Assembly (NCBI GenBank): GCA_016281315.1
Contig: JAEEIJ010000056.1
Coordinates: forward strand, 62,001 to 126,000
Length of the DNA: 64,000 nt
Source: Bacteroidales bacterium
GTDB lineage: Bacteria; Bacteroidota; Bacteroidia; Bacteroidales; UBA932
Direction: 5' to 3'
In this document: positions 25,800 to 32,606 of the stretch, piece by piece
How positions within the stretch are numbered: position 1 is the first letter of the stretch
Layout: each line of letters begins with the position of its first letter
The notes under the pieces: generated by a model
Told to the model about the DNA's origin: nothing
Seen by the model: only the letters and a program-made list of their open reading frames with translations
Databases searched by the model: none
Translations under genes and position numbers: made by a program

Positions 25800-25810
25800 A
25801 TTGAAATGCG

Positions 25811-25818
25811 TACCTTTG
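25811..25818 (+). promoter_or_regulatory. -7 promoter element for small ORF B and the fimbrillin-like lipoprotein
   Basis: TACCTTTG, 14 bases after the operator's ACCGG and 25 bases before the ATG of small ORF B. Confidence 0.7.
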
Positions 25819-25843
25819 CGGCTCATTCGAAAAATGCACTAAA

Positions 25844-25993
25844 ATGAAGAAAAGAAACTATGAATCCCCGTTGAGCCAAGGGGTTGCGTTTCACGCGGAA
25901 GGTGTCGTGTGCGGGAGCATTACGATATACCCTACAACTTCAGCCTTTGATGAGATATCTGAGACAGATAAATCTTCAGACTGGGATGACTAA
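25844..25993 (+). CDS. Small ORF B, 49 residues, YExP...EG-VCGS family
   Basis: The first gene of its unit. It encodes 49 residues without a signal peptide. Conserved block: YESPLSQGVAFHAEGVVCGS (residues 6-25); the acidic tail ends SSDWDD. The core is nearly the same as in ORF C (YEPPVSQGIWVQVEGVVCGS). It has one Cys (residue 23). The lipoprotein gene follows after 18 bases. Function unknown. The block does not fit a lipobox because no hydrophobic signal precedes the Cys. Confidence 0.75.
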   Translation: MKKRNYESPLSQGVAFHAEGVVCGSITIYPTTSAFDEISETDKSSDWDD

Positions 25994-26011
25994 TCAGTAA
26001 AAAGTTGAATT

Positions 26012-26971
26012 ATGAAAACTATAGTAAAGATTTTCGCTCTCCTCATCCCGGTCCTTGTTCTCTCTTGTGAGAAACAAAACGTGGAAGACAATAGCATTCC
26101 CCAGATTGCGGTCAGTGTGGAAGTTGATGACATAGTGATTCCGGACACCAAGGTTTCTCACGCTTTGAATTCGGAGGACAATACCAAGCATCAGCTCGCC
26201 TGGAAAGAGGGAGATCAGTTCAGTATGTTTACTTACGTCAATCAGAGTACCGGCGATCACGCGTATGAGGTTTTGAATTATTCCGAAAACAGATTTACGA
26301 AAAGACCAGGCTATAAGCTGCAGTTTCAGGGAAATGTTCCGGATTTTCACACAATTTATGGTGATGGGGTTGCATTAGCACATGCTGCATTTCATCCTGC
26401 AGCGACTGTTGACGTGACGCACACCTCGGGACAAAGTTTTGAAGTGGTCCCCAGCTCTGCCGGGAACATCGCTATTCCCGCCATACAGGACGGTACCGGA
26501 TGGGATTATGCCATCTATTGTTCAAGGACAAGCACCAGCGGATCTACGCCGGTAACGCCGTCAATCAGTAACGTTAAGTTTTCTCTGGCAAACTGCATGC
26601 TCCGGATGCGGCTAAAATCGAACAAAGAAATCACGGGTATATCCCTATCGAAGGGATCCGGTGGCAACGGTTACTTGGTCGGGAATGTGACAAAAATGAT
26701 ATGTGATGGCTATAAACAAAATATATACATTTCGTTGGGATGTACGACAACTACGTTGAATATCACCAACGGTGGAACGCTTGTTGAAGCCGATGCTGCA
26801 GACTATCAGGACATTTATTTTGCAGTACGTAAGTTGCAACAGGGCGTGCAGTATACATTCACCTTTACGGCTTCTGACAACACCCAAATCGTCAAACATC
26901 TTACTCCAAAAGAGGAGTATAACGTCGGCGTGTTCAATCTTGGTTCCTTTACTCTAACAAACTGGGAATAG
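26012..26971 (+). CDS. Stand-alone fimbrillin-like lipoprotein (paralogue of the N-terminal half of the GH5 fusions)
   Basis: A 319-residue lipoprotein (LVLSCEKQ, Cys19). Its whole length matches the N-terminal region of the GH5 fusion at 32607: TKHQLAWKEGDQFSMF, YSENRFTKRPG, IQDGTGWDYAIYCSRT, NVKFSLANCMLRMRLKSNKE, YLVGNVT, GVFNLGSFTLTNW. It ends at the point where the fusion continues into GH5. Probable role: surface binding or display, by analogy with the fimbrillin-like family; no catalytic motif is seen. Base composition is unlike the neighbours: 26701-26760 has 20 G+C in 60, which hints at transfer. A terminator-like hairpin follows at 27001. Confidence 0.78.
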   Translation: MKTIVKIFALLIPVLVLSCEKQNVEDNSIPQIAVSVEVDDIVIPDTKVSHALNSEDNTKHQLAWKEGDQFSMFTYVNQSTGDHAYEVLNYSENRFTKRPGYKLQFQGNVPDFHTIYGDGVALAHAAFHPAATVDVTHTSGQSFEVVPSSAGNIAIPAIQDGTGWDYAIYCSRTSTSGSTPVTPSISNVKFSLANCMLRMRLKSNKEITGISLSKGSGGNGYLVGNVTKMICDGYKQNIYISLGCTTTTLNITNGGTLVEADAADYQDIYFAVRKLQQGVQYTFTFTASDNTQIVKHLTPKEEYNVGVFNLGSFTLTNWE

Positions 26972-27000
26972 CACCGCTGCATATCAGGTGAACACATACA

Positions 27001-27035
27001 AGGGGCCGGCTCACAATTGAGACGGCCCCCTTCTT
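27001..27035 (+). terminator. Possible terminator hairpin after the 26012 lipoprotein gene
   Basis: GGGGCCG (27002-27008), a 14-base loop, CGGCCCC (27023-27029), then CTTCTTGTG. The stem is strong and G/C rich; the T-tract is short. Confidence 0.5.
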
Positions 27036-27105
27036 GTGAGGGACCAGGGGGCCGCCCAACGGGAGAAGTTTCAGTCTCCAGTCGGGGAGCGAAAAGCGCT
27101 GGAAA

Positions 27106-27453
27106 CTATTCGGGTTCTTTGAGATACCTCTCCAACTGTTCTTTTAGCGGAGCGAGGTCCTTGTCAATGACGTTCCAGACTTCATCCGGGTCCACTTCGT
27201 AGTAACCATGAACAAGAAAATGTCTCATGCCTATGATAATCTTCCACGGAGTGTCAGGATGTGCATCCTTGAATTCCTGCGTGAGCATGTAGGCGGCTTC
27301 ACCAATGATTTCCACGTTCTTGACCACTGCAAAATAGAGGATGCCATCCTTTTGGATATCATCCTTTGAACGGCCGTCCACGAACGTGTTGATCCGTTGG
27401 ATGGCCTGAAGCATATGCTCCAAACGTCCCGGGTCCCTAACAGGCTCTCTCAT
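27106..27453 (-). CDS. hepT: HepT-like HEPN RNase toxin (DUF86)
   Basis: A 115-residue HEPN-domain protein. The RNase motif R-x4-H-x-Y is intact: RHFLVHGYY (Arg77, His82, Tyr84). The N-terminal helix LEHMLQAIQRINTFVDGRS is typical of DUF86. In characterised pairs HepT is an RNA-cutting toxin that MntA silences by adding AMP to the Tyr of this motif. Here it overlaps the mntA gene by 17 bases, the usual order antitoxin then toxin. Composition is lower in G+C than the PUL genes. Confidence 0.85.
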   Translation of the reverse strand: MREPVRDPGRLEHMLQAIQRINTFVDGRSKDDIQKDGILYFAVVKNVEIIGEAAYMLTQEFKDAHPDTPWKIIIGMRHFLVHGYYEVDPDEVWNVIDKDLAPLKEQLERYLKEPE

Positions 27454-27733
27454 AGATTAGCACTTTGTCTTTATCTGCAGATTTTGCGGCAAAAGGAAGA
27501 AGCGTACCTTCCGTGACCAAGTCCACATCCATCCCCAGGATGTCCTGCAGGTCATATGTCATACCCAGATGGTCGAACAAACTGACACGGGCTTCTTTGT
27601 CAAATGTTACCAGAATGTCTATGTCACTGCCGAGCGCATTGTCGCCCCTGGCATACGAGCCGAAAATATAGGCCCTTACGACGGGTTTCGTCGCGAAGTA
27701 TTCGGCAATCTTTGATGCAATACTCTGGTTCAT
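27437..27733 (-). CDS. mntA: MntA-like nucleotidyltransferase antitoxin
   Basis: A 98-residue minimal nucleotidyltransferase. The active-site motif GSYARGDNALGSDIDILV (Gly25-Ser26, Asp37, Asp39) fits the GS-x10-DxD pattern of MntA. It modifies and neutralises the HepT partner, with which it overlaps. It has its own -7 element at 27756-27763 just after the regulator's stop codon. Confidence 0.85.
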   Translation of the reverse strand: MNQSIASKIAEYFATKPVVRAYIFGSYARGDNALGSDIDILVTFDKEARVSLFDHLGMTYDLQDILGMDVDLVTEGTLLPFAAKSADKDKVLIYERAC

Positions 27734-27755
27734 ACTCTTATGTGGCCTGACATCG

Positions 27756-27763
27756 CAAATTTA
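27756..27763 (-). promoter_or_regulatory. -7 promoter element of mntA-hepT
   Basis: Minus-strand TAAATTTG matches TAnnTTTG. The ATG at 27733 lies 22 bases downstream. Confidence 0.6.
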
Positions 27764-27795
27764 ATATTTTTTCCTCAAAACACGAAATTGACTCC

Positions 27796-28782
27796 CTATA
27801 GCGACTGTCGGGGGAGGAACACCCAGGGGTTGCGGAGCGTGGGGACGTTGGTGGGGGTATTGGCATCCAGCAGCATGGAGGCCATGGTGCGGCCCATCTG
27901 GGGGAAGTCGGTGGAGAGGGCGGCAATGCCCCCGCAGAGCACTTCCTTCAAGGGGGTGTCGTTGAAGGAGAGCAGGCCGATGTCCGAGCCGATAGAGAGT
28001 CTCTGCGCCGCGGCCTTCTTGATAAGATTCACCAGTTCCCGGTCGCTGGGGGTGAGGTAGAGGGTGCCTTTGTGCAGGGTATCGTCGGCGATGGTTGGCA
28101 GCAGGAGGCTGCCGAAACCGAATTCTTCGCAGAAGCGTTTGATACCGCTATAGCGTTCTTCCGGCTCTTTGTCATCGTGCTGCACCAGCACCAGGGTGTG
28201 GTATTTCCGGATGGCGTTCAGGCCCTGGATGAGGGCGTCGTAGGTGTCCTGCTCGAAGTCCTGTCCCACGCCGGGATACTGGCCCCGGATGTCGTCCTGG
28301 AAGTGGTCCAGCAGGAAAACCCGGCCCGGAAGACGGTCCAGCAGGGGAGAGAGCCCCCGGAACTTACCAGGCATCAGGACGTAGGAGGTGAAACGGCCCT
28401 CGGCGTCCCTGAGCAGCGTTTCGAAGACACGGCGGTCATAGTGATGGAACATAATTTCCACCGAGGCTTTGTCCCCGATTCCCTCCAGGATGGAGCGGTA
28501 CAGTTCCTCCTTGAAGGCGGTGAGTTCGTTGAATAGCAGCAGGATCTTTTCCTTTACGGCTACGTTGGTGCTCTGGACGTAATAGCCTACGGCTGGCTCG
28601 GCCTCGATGATGCCGCGCGATTTGAGCTCCTGCATCGCCAGGAAGATGGAACTGCGGGAAAGCGAAAAGCGGATGCGGAAGGCGTTCACGGAAGGGATGC
28701 GGTCTCCCACCTTAAGCTCTCCGCTGCGGATATGGTCCTCTACGAACCGGACCACCACTTTGTATTTGGGATCTCTTTGCAT
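27796..28782 (-). CDS. GntR-type HTH regulator with LacI-like sugar-binding domain
   Basis: A 328-residue transcription factor of the AraR-like design. A GntR winged helix lies at residues 5-70 (GDRIPSVNAFRIRFSLSRSS, IFLAMQELKSRGIIEAEPAV, GYYV). A periplasmic-binding-protein fold follows (FLLDHFQDDIRG, TLVLVQHDDKEPEERYSGIK, DIGLLSFNDTPLKEVLCGG, STDFPQMG). I chose ATG 28782, not 28806, because the longer start would run through the palindrome and promoter. AAACCGGTTT abuts the start codon, and the divergent GH5 gene shares the gap, so autoregulation and control of the GH5/PUL2 promoters are likely. The effector sugar is unknown; repressor or activator mode is inference. Confidence 0.85.
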   Translation of the reverse strand: MQRDPKYKVVVRFVEDHIRSGELKVGDRIPSVNAFRIRFSLSRSSIFLAMQELKSRGIIEAEPAVGYYVQSTNVAVKEKILLLFNELTAFKEELYRSILEGIGDKASVEIMFHHYDRRVFETLLRDAEGRFTSYVLMPGKFRGLSPLLDRLPGRVFLLDHFQDDIRGQYPGVGQDFEQDTYDALIQGLNAIRKYHTLVLVQHDDKEPEERYSGIKRFCEEFGFGSLLLPTIADDTLHKGTLYLTPSDRELVNLIKKAAAQRLSIGSDIGLLSFNDTPLKEVLCGGIAALSTDFPQMGRTMASMLLDANTPTNVPTLRNPWVFLPRQSL

Positions 28783-28792
28783 AAACCGGTTT
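28783..28792. promoter_or_regulatory. AAACCGGTTT operator abutting the regulator start codon
   Basis: A perfect palindrome placed between the minus-strand -7 element and the ATG at 28782, so a bound protein would cover the start site. This is the expected place for autorepression. Confidence 0.7.
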
Positions 28793-28793
28793 G

Positions 28794-28801
28794 CAAATAT
28801 A
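28794..28801 (-). promoter_or_regulatory. -7 promoter element of the GntR/LacI-type regulator
   Basis: Minus-strand TATATTTG, 11 bases before the start codon at 28782. Any leader would be only a few bases and would consist of the operator itself. Confidence 0.65.
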
Positions 28802-28815
28802 AGCAAAAAAAACGG

Positions 28816-28833
28816 ACCAGGGCAAACCGGTTT
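28816..28833. promoter_or_regulatory. Operator candidate ACCAG-N5-ACCGG upstream of the first GH5 fusion
   Basis: ACCAGGGCAAACCGGTTT. The second half is a perfect AAACCGGTTT (28824-28833). The ACCGG ends 15 bases before the -7 element at 28846, and another palindrome lies 23 bases upstream at 28783. Confidence 0.7.
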
Positions 28834-28845
28834 TGAAATATATTA

Positions 28846-28853
28846 TATATTTG
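28846..28853 (+). promoter_or_regulatory. -7 promoter element of the 28880 GH5 unit
   Basis: TATATTTG; the ATG at 28880 is 27 bases downstream. The unit probably includes the GH5 fusion, small ORF C and the 31137 lipoprotein, which are separated by 18 and 10 bases. Confidence 0.7.
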
Positions 28854-28879
28854 TCCGGAGAACAAACAACCACATAGTT

Positions 28880-30934
28880 ATGTTCCGGGCCGGCCACCAC
28901 ATATCTTTGTTTTTGCTGATTCTGCTTTCCGTTTCCTGCCAGAAAGAACGTGGAGACGAGAATGACCGTGGTTTAATGGTCAGTTTTGAAGCGATGAACG
29001 CCACCAATCCCTGGAAAAGCGGAGACAAGATTTCGCTCATTGCCCTCAAGACCCCCACAGCGGCAGGAAGCCAGGCCTCCCGGAATGTGGTGAATTTCAG
29101 TTCGAACAGGTTTACGGCCCAATCGGCCGGAACAAAAGTCCGGTTCAGCGGCCGCGTGCCGGTTCTTGACGGGACGCTTCCCTCGGGTGACGCCTCGCTT
29201 TATGGGATTTTCCCGGCCGTGAACCTTACCGTTTCGTCGGTTTCCCAGTCTGCACGCTATGAAGGCAGGGATTACGTTTATTATACCCTCACCGGTCCCA
29301 GCATTCCATCCCGGCAGGACGGCACCGGCTGGCGTTATTGCTATTTTACCTCCAGGGATGGGCACGTCTCGGTGTCCTCAAGAAGCATCACTACGGCTCC
29401 TTCATTCTCACTGGCCAACGCCCTGGTGAAATTCCGTTTCTTCTCCGGGAAATCCATTGCCCAGATCGAAATCCGGCAGGAGAACAAATCCACGCCCGGA
29501 CTGGCGGGGGCTCTTACCCTGTATACCTGTGCTACGGCCGTCGCCGCGGGCTGCGAAGAGCAGTCCATCACTATCAGCAACGGGGGAGCGGCGCTTCCGG
29601 AAGAAGTCTATTTCGCCTGCGGCGCACTCAACACGGACGTCCTGCTCACCTTCAAGTTTACCTCCAAGGACGGCAGCCACGTGTCCCGCGCCGTGAAAGT
29701 CACGGAGGCCTGCTTGCCCGGATGGGTTAGCGAACTCCCGGGCTTCGACCTCAGCGAGTGGACATCGTCCGAGCTGGCCGTCCAGGCGGCGAAGAATATG
29801 GGAATGGGCATCAACGTGGGAGGTATGGACTCGGTGAGTCCCACCACGGAGGCACAGAAAGACAGGGCCGATGAAAACGGGATGCACATCCTGGACCGTA
29901 CGCGTCCGGTCACCTATGAGACCAACAGTGCGCACGATCCCATCACGCAGACCACGATGAATTTCCTGAAGTCGTCTGGTTTCAGCAGCATCCGTCTCCC
30001 CATTACTTGGTTCAACCATATGGGCCCTCCGGTGAGTCCCGAAGGAATGATTGACCAGGTGTGGCTGGAGCACGTGAAAGAAGTGGTGGATATGGCCCGG
30101 AAAGCGGACCTGTATGTGGCCATCAACATCCACCACGATGCAGGCACCCCTGACTTCTGCTGGCTCAAGGCGGATTGGGCCAATTATGCATCCATCAGCG
30201 CCCAACTGAAGAATATCTGGACCCAGATTGCCAATTACTTCAGGGACTACGACTACCATCTCCTGTTCGAGGGCTTCAACGAGATCTGCGACGAAAACAA
30301 GAGCTGGTGGGCGCCCAAAACGTCAGACGGTTTCAAGGCGGCCAACGCCCTGAACCAGGACTTCGTGGACGCCGTGCGCGCTACGGGCGGCAACAATGCT
30401 GTGCGCAACCTCATCGTCTCCACCTATACCTCCAGCGAATGGGAAAAAGGCCTTGTGGGTTTTGTCCTGCCGGAGGATGTGACGGAAGGGCACCTGATCG
30501 TTCAGATTCATTCTTATCGGCCCAACGAATTCATTACCGCCCGAGAGGTGGGGGACCGCAGCCGGCTGGAGTTCTACGAAAGCGAGAAAGGGGAGATTGA
30601 CGAGATGTTCGAGCGGGTGCAGCGCTATATCCTGGACAAAGGCTGGCCCTGCTTTATGGGTGAATACGGCGCTTTCTCCAAGAAGGACGCTGCCGGCAAC
30701 CGCAATGAACTGGGCCGCGCGGAGCACGCCTACTATTATACTACGCGCGCCCTGCTCCGCGGCATCATCCCCATGTACTGGTATAACCCCAGCGGCTACC
30801 GGGACCGCGACGAAGGCCGGTGGACCTATCCCGTCACGGCCCAGGGCCTGATGGATGCTTGGACAGACTTTAAAGCCGGCACCGTGGTGTACAAGAAGTA
30901 CAACCACGATGCGGCCTATCCTATAGGACAATAA
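28880..30934 (+). CDS. Fimbrillin-like/GH5 fusion lipoprotein, copy 1
   Basis: A 684-residue surface enzyme (lipobox LLSVSCQKE, Cys20). Residues about 30-300 are fimbrillin-like: NPWKSGDKISLIAL, NFSSNRFTA, RQDGTGWRYCYFTSR, FSLANALVKFRFFS. Residues about 305-684 are a GH5 barrel: IRLPITWFNHM, INIHHDAG, LLFEGFNE (acid/base Glu468), IVQIHSY and FMGEYGAF (nucleophile Glu595), followed by MYWYNP. The family includes endo-beta-glucanases, mannanases and xyloglucanases; no linkage can be assigned. I chose ATG 28880 for the signal peptide and promoter fit; a longer ORF from 28607 overlaps the regulator on the other strand. Confidence 0.88.
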   Translation: MFRAGHHISLFLLILLSVSCQKERGDENDRGLMVSFEAMNATNPWKSGDKISLIALKTPTAAGSQASRNVVNFSSNRFTAQSAGTKVRFSGRVPVLDGTLPSGDASLYGIFPAVNLTVSSVSQSARYEGRDYVYYTLTGPSIPSRQDGTGWRYCYFTSRDGHVSVSSRSITTAPSFSLANALVKFRFFSGKSIAQIEIRQENKSTPGLAGALTLYTCATAVAAGCEEQSITISNGGAALPEEVYFACGALNTDVLLTFKFTSKDGSHVSRAVKVTEACLPGWVSELPGFDLSEWTSSELAVQAAKNMGMGINVGGMDSVSPTTEAQKDRADENGMHILDRTRPVTYETNSAHDPITQTTMNFLKSSGFSSIRLPITWFNHMGPPVSPEGMIDQVWLEHVKEVVDMARKADLYVAINIHHDAGTPDFCWLKADWANYASISAQLKNIWTQIANYFRDYDYHLLFEGFNEICDENKSWWAPKTSDGFKAANALNQDFVDAVRATGGNNAVRNLIVSTYTSSEWEKGLVGFVLPEDVTEGHLIVQIHSYRPNEFITAREVGDRSRLEFYESEKGEIDEMFERVQRYILDKGWPCFMGEYGAFSKKDAAGNRNELGRAEHAYYYTTRALLRGIIPMYWYNPSGYRDRDEGRWTYPVTAQGLMDAWTDFKAGTVVYKKYNHDAAYPIGQ

Positions 30935-30952
30935 TTGTTAAACCATATGCAT

Positions 30953-31126
30953 ATGAGAAAAAAAGCATTTTATGAACCGCCTGTGAGCCAAGGGATTTGG
31001 GTCCAGGTGGAAGGCGTTGTGTGCGGGAGTGTAAACAAGAATTTCAACACCCCTGATAATACTTCTTACGATTCTTTTGCTCCGATAACCGGTGTTGATA
31101 TTACTTTTGGTGATTGGGTTCTTTAA
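30953..31126 (+). CDS. Small ORF C, 57 residues, YEPP...EG-VCGS family
   Basis: 57 residues from the ATG at 30953 (another in-frame ATG lies 6 bases upstream). Conserved block: YEPPVSQGIWVQVEGVVCGS (residues 7-26); the tail ends FGDWVL. No signal peptide; one Cys (residue 24). It sits between the GH5 fusion (18 bases) and a stand-alone fimbrillin-like lipoprotein (10 bases). AT-rich like its downstream neighbour. Confidence 0.72.
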   Translation: MRKKAFYEPPVSQGIWVQVEGVVCGSVNKNFNTPDNTSYDSFAPITGVDITFGDWVL

Positions 31127-31136
31127 TTGTTGGCGT

Positions 31137-32213
31137 ATGAAAAAGATAAGTATTTTTGCCCTTTTAGTTCTAGTGGCATTTGCTTCCTGCAAAAAGACGG
31201 AAAAGGACTCGGAAATGAATAAAGGCCAGGTGTTGTTGTCGTTCGAAGCAGACGCACCGATGGTTTCCTTGGATGACAATACAGATCCGGACACAAAGAT
31301 TATTCATAGCACAGATCCGAGCGATGACAATATTCATATTATTCAATGGAAGAAAGGGGATCAGATTTCCCTAATGGGTTTAGTGTGGGATACTGGGAAA
31401 GTTAATACTGGTGGCGGCGTTAAGTATACCTTGCATAATTTTTCCGCCAATCGATTTACGCTCAGATATAACGATGGCTCCAAGTCATTCAATGGTTATT
31501 TCCCGAACTTCGCCGAGATTTATCCGGCGACAGCGACCACGGCTCCCCAGACAGAAGCCACGGCGTCACAAAACAGAACTACCATTTATTTGTGGGGAAC
31601 ATACCCGGCCACTACTTATGAATGCACAGATACGGACCCTACTCCCAAGGTAGATAACAAATTTAAGCCCCTAACCCCGTTAGGATTCGCGGAAACGCAG
31701 GACGGAACAGGTTGGCCGTATGCCATTTTCTTTGCGTCTCCGCTCAGTTCATCCAATAAGTGGTATAATAGCTCTGTGGGGCAACCCCGCATAGACTCTT
31801 ATTATATGTCGGCCAACGGTGTTCGTTTCCGTATTGGTTGCTGTGTTGCCAGACTCAAACTCAAGGCCAGCAAGAATATCACGAACATTACGATTGTCAA
31901 GCAAGAGGACGAGTGGCAAGGTTTCGTTGGGCCGGTTTCCACGCTGTTGGCGAACACAACCAACTTTTATATCAGCGGAGGCTGCCGCACGAGGACGCTT
32001 ACCATTAACAACGGCGGCAACTTGGTAGAGGCGGATGCTGCCGAGTATGCCGATGTGTATTTTGCCTGCCGTGGTTTATTCAGCGGCAAGCACTATACAT
32101 TCACCTTCGAAGCAGAGGATGGAACGAAATGCACTAAACAACTCGTCCCGACTACGAACTATACGGTGGATGTCTACAATCTAGGGGAGTTCACCATTAA
32201 CACTTGGGAGTAA
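31137..32213 (+). CDS. Stand-alone fimbrillin-like lipoprotein, second copy
   Basis: A 358-residue lipoprotein (VAFASCKKTEK, Cys18). It matches the N-terminal part of the GH5 fusion at 32607 and the lipoprotein at 26012: TKIIHSTDPSDDN, IIQWKKGDQISLMG, NFSANRFTLRY, AETQDGTGWPYAIFF, GVRFRIGCCVARLKLKASKN, VYNLGEFTINTW. It ends where the fusion would enter GH5. I chose ATG 31137 because the signal peptide begins there. More AT-rich than the GH5 genes on either side. A strong terminator follows at 32250. Confidence 0.78.
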   Translation: MKKISIFALLVLVAFASCKKTEKDSEMNKGQVLLSFEADAPMVSLDDNTDPDTKIIHSTDPSDDNIHIIQWKKGDQISLMGLVWDTGKVNTGGGVKYTLHNFSANRFTLRYNDGSKSFNGYFPNFAEIYPATATTAPQTEATASQNRTTIYLWGTYPATTYECTDTDPTPKVDNKFKPLTPLGFAETQDGTGWPYAIFFASPLSSSNKWYNSSVGQPRIDSYYMSANGVRFRIGCCVARLKLKASKNITNITIVKQEDEWQGFVGPVSTLLANTTNFYISGGCRTRTLTINNGGNLVEADAAEYADVYFACRGLFSGKHYTFTFEAEDGTKCTKQLVPTTNYTVDVYNLGEFTINTWE

Positions 32214-32249
32214 TCTCTACTAAATTGTTTTTCCTCACGAAACAACTTT

Positions 32250-32279
32250 GCGGGAACCTTCGGGCTCCCGCTTTTGTTT
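32250..32279 (+). terminator. Rho-independent terminator with TTCG loop
   Basis: GCGGGAACC, loop TTCG, GGCTCCCGC (9-base stem with one mismatch), then TTTTGTTT. It closes the 28880-32213 unit and separates it from the promoter at 32414. Confidence 0.8.
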
Positions 32280-32350
32280 ATAAAATGCTTTGCGCAAAAT
32301 TTTTTAGCGCTATTTACCCCCTCTGCGCAAAATGCTGGTCTGTTTTAATA

Positions 32351-32358
32351 AAACTGGT
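32351..32358. promoter_or_regulatory. Upstream AAACTGGT half-operator
   Basis: AAACTGGT lies 26 bases before the ACCRG pair at 32385, mirroring the upstream element at 34798-34809. Confidence 0.4.
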
Positions 32359-32384
32359 ATGGAAGGGTGGAGAAAGATAATCAG

Positions 32385-32399
32385 ACCAGTGCAGACCGG
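32385..32399. promoter_or_regulatory. Operator candidate ACCAG-N5-ACCGG upstream of small ORF D
   Basis: ACCAGTGCAGACCGG, identical at 14 of 15 positions to the site at 25782. It ends 14 bases before the -7-like element at 32414. Confidence 0.65.
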
Positions 32400-32413
32400 A
32401 TGGGAGAAATGCG

Positions 32414-32421
32414 TACCTTTA
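32414..32421 (+). promoter_or_regulatory. -7-like element of the small ORF D/GH5 unit
   Basis: TACCTTTA, one base from TAnnTTTG, at the same distance from the operator as in the other units. The flanking GAAATGCG is the same as before 25811. Confidence 0.6.
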
Positions 32422-32444
32422 CCGCAGAGCCAAAAACTGGAACT

Positions 32445-32594
32445 ATGACCGGAAATAACTATGAATCCCCGCGCTGCGAACGTTACGCCCTCTGGTGGGA
32501 GGGAACGCTCTGCGCGAGCGTGCAACAGAGTGTCAATACGGGTGCGTTCGACCCCATCATCGAAACTCCTCACGACGGTGACTGGGTCGATTAA
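32445..32594 (+). CDS. Small ORF D, 49 residues, YESP...EG-LCAS family
   Basis: 49 residues from ATG 32445. Block: YESPRCERYALWWEGTLCAS (residues 6-25); the tail ends GDWVD, close to the GDWVL of ORF C. It differs in having an extra Cys (residue 11). The GH5 fusion starts 12 bases later. The in-frame extension upstream to 32367 runs through the operator and is rejected. Confidence 0.72.
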   Translation: MTGNNYESPRCERYALWWEGTLCASVQQSVNTGAFDPIIETPHDGDWVD

Positions 32595-32606
32595 ATCAGG
32601 TGCGCT

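Noticed and set aside
28607..30934. Longer 775-residue version of the first GH5 fusion
   Set aside because: The extra 91 residues overlap the regulator gene on the other strand and run through both promoters and operators; the signal peptide starts at 28880.
25844..32594. Reading the conserved Cys of the small ORFs as a lipobox
   Set aside because: The residues before the Cys are polar or acidic (E-G-x-V/L), there is no hydrophobic signal segment, and the Cys lies at residue 23-31 of about 50.
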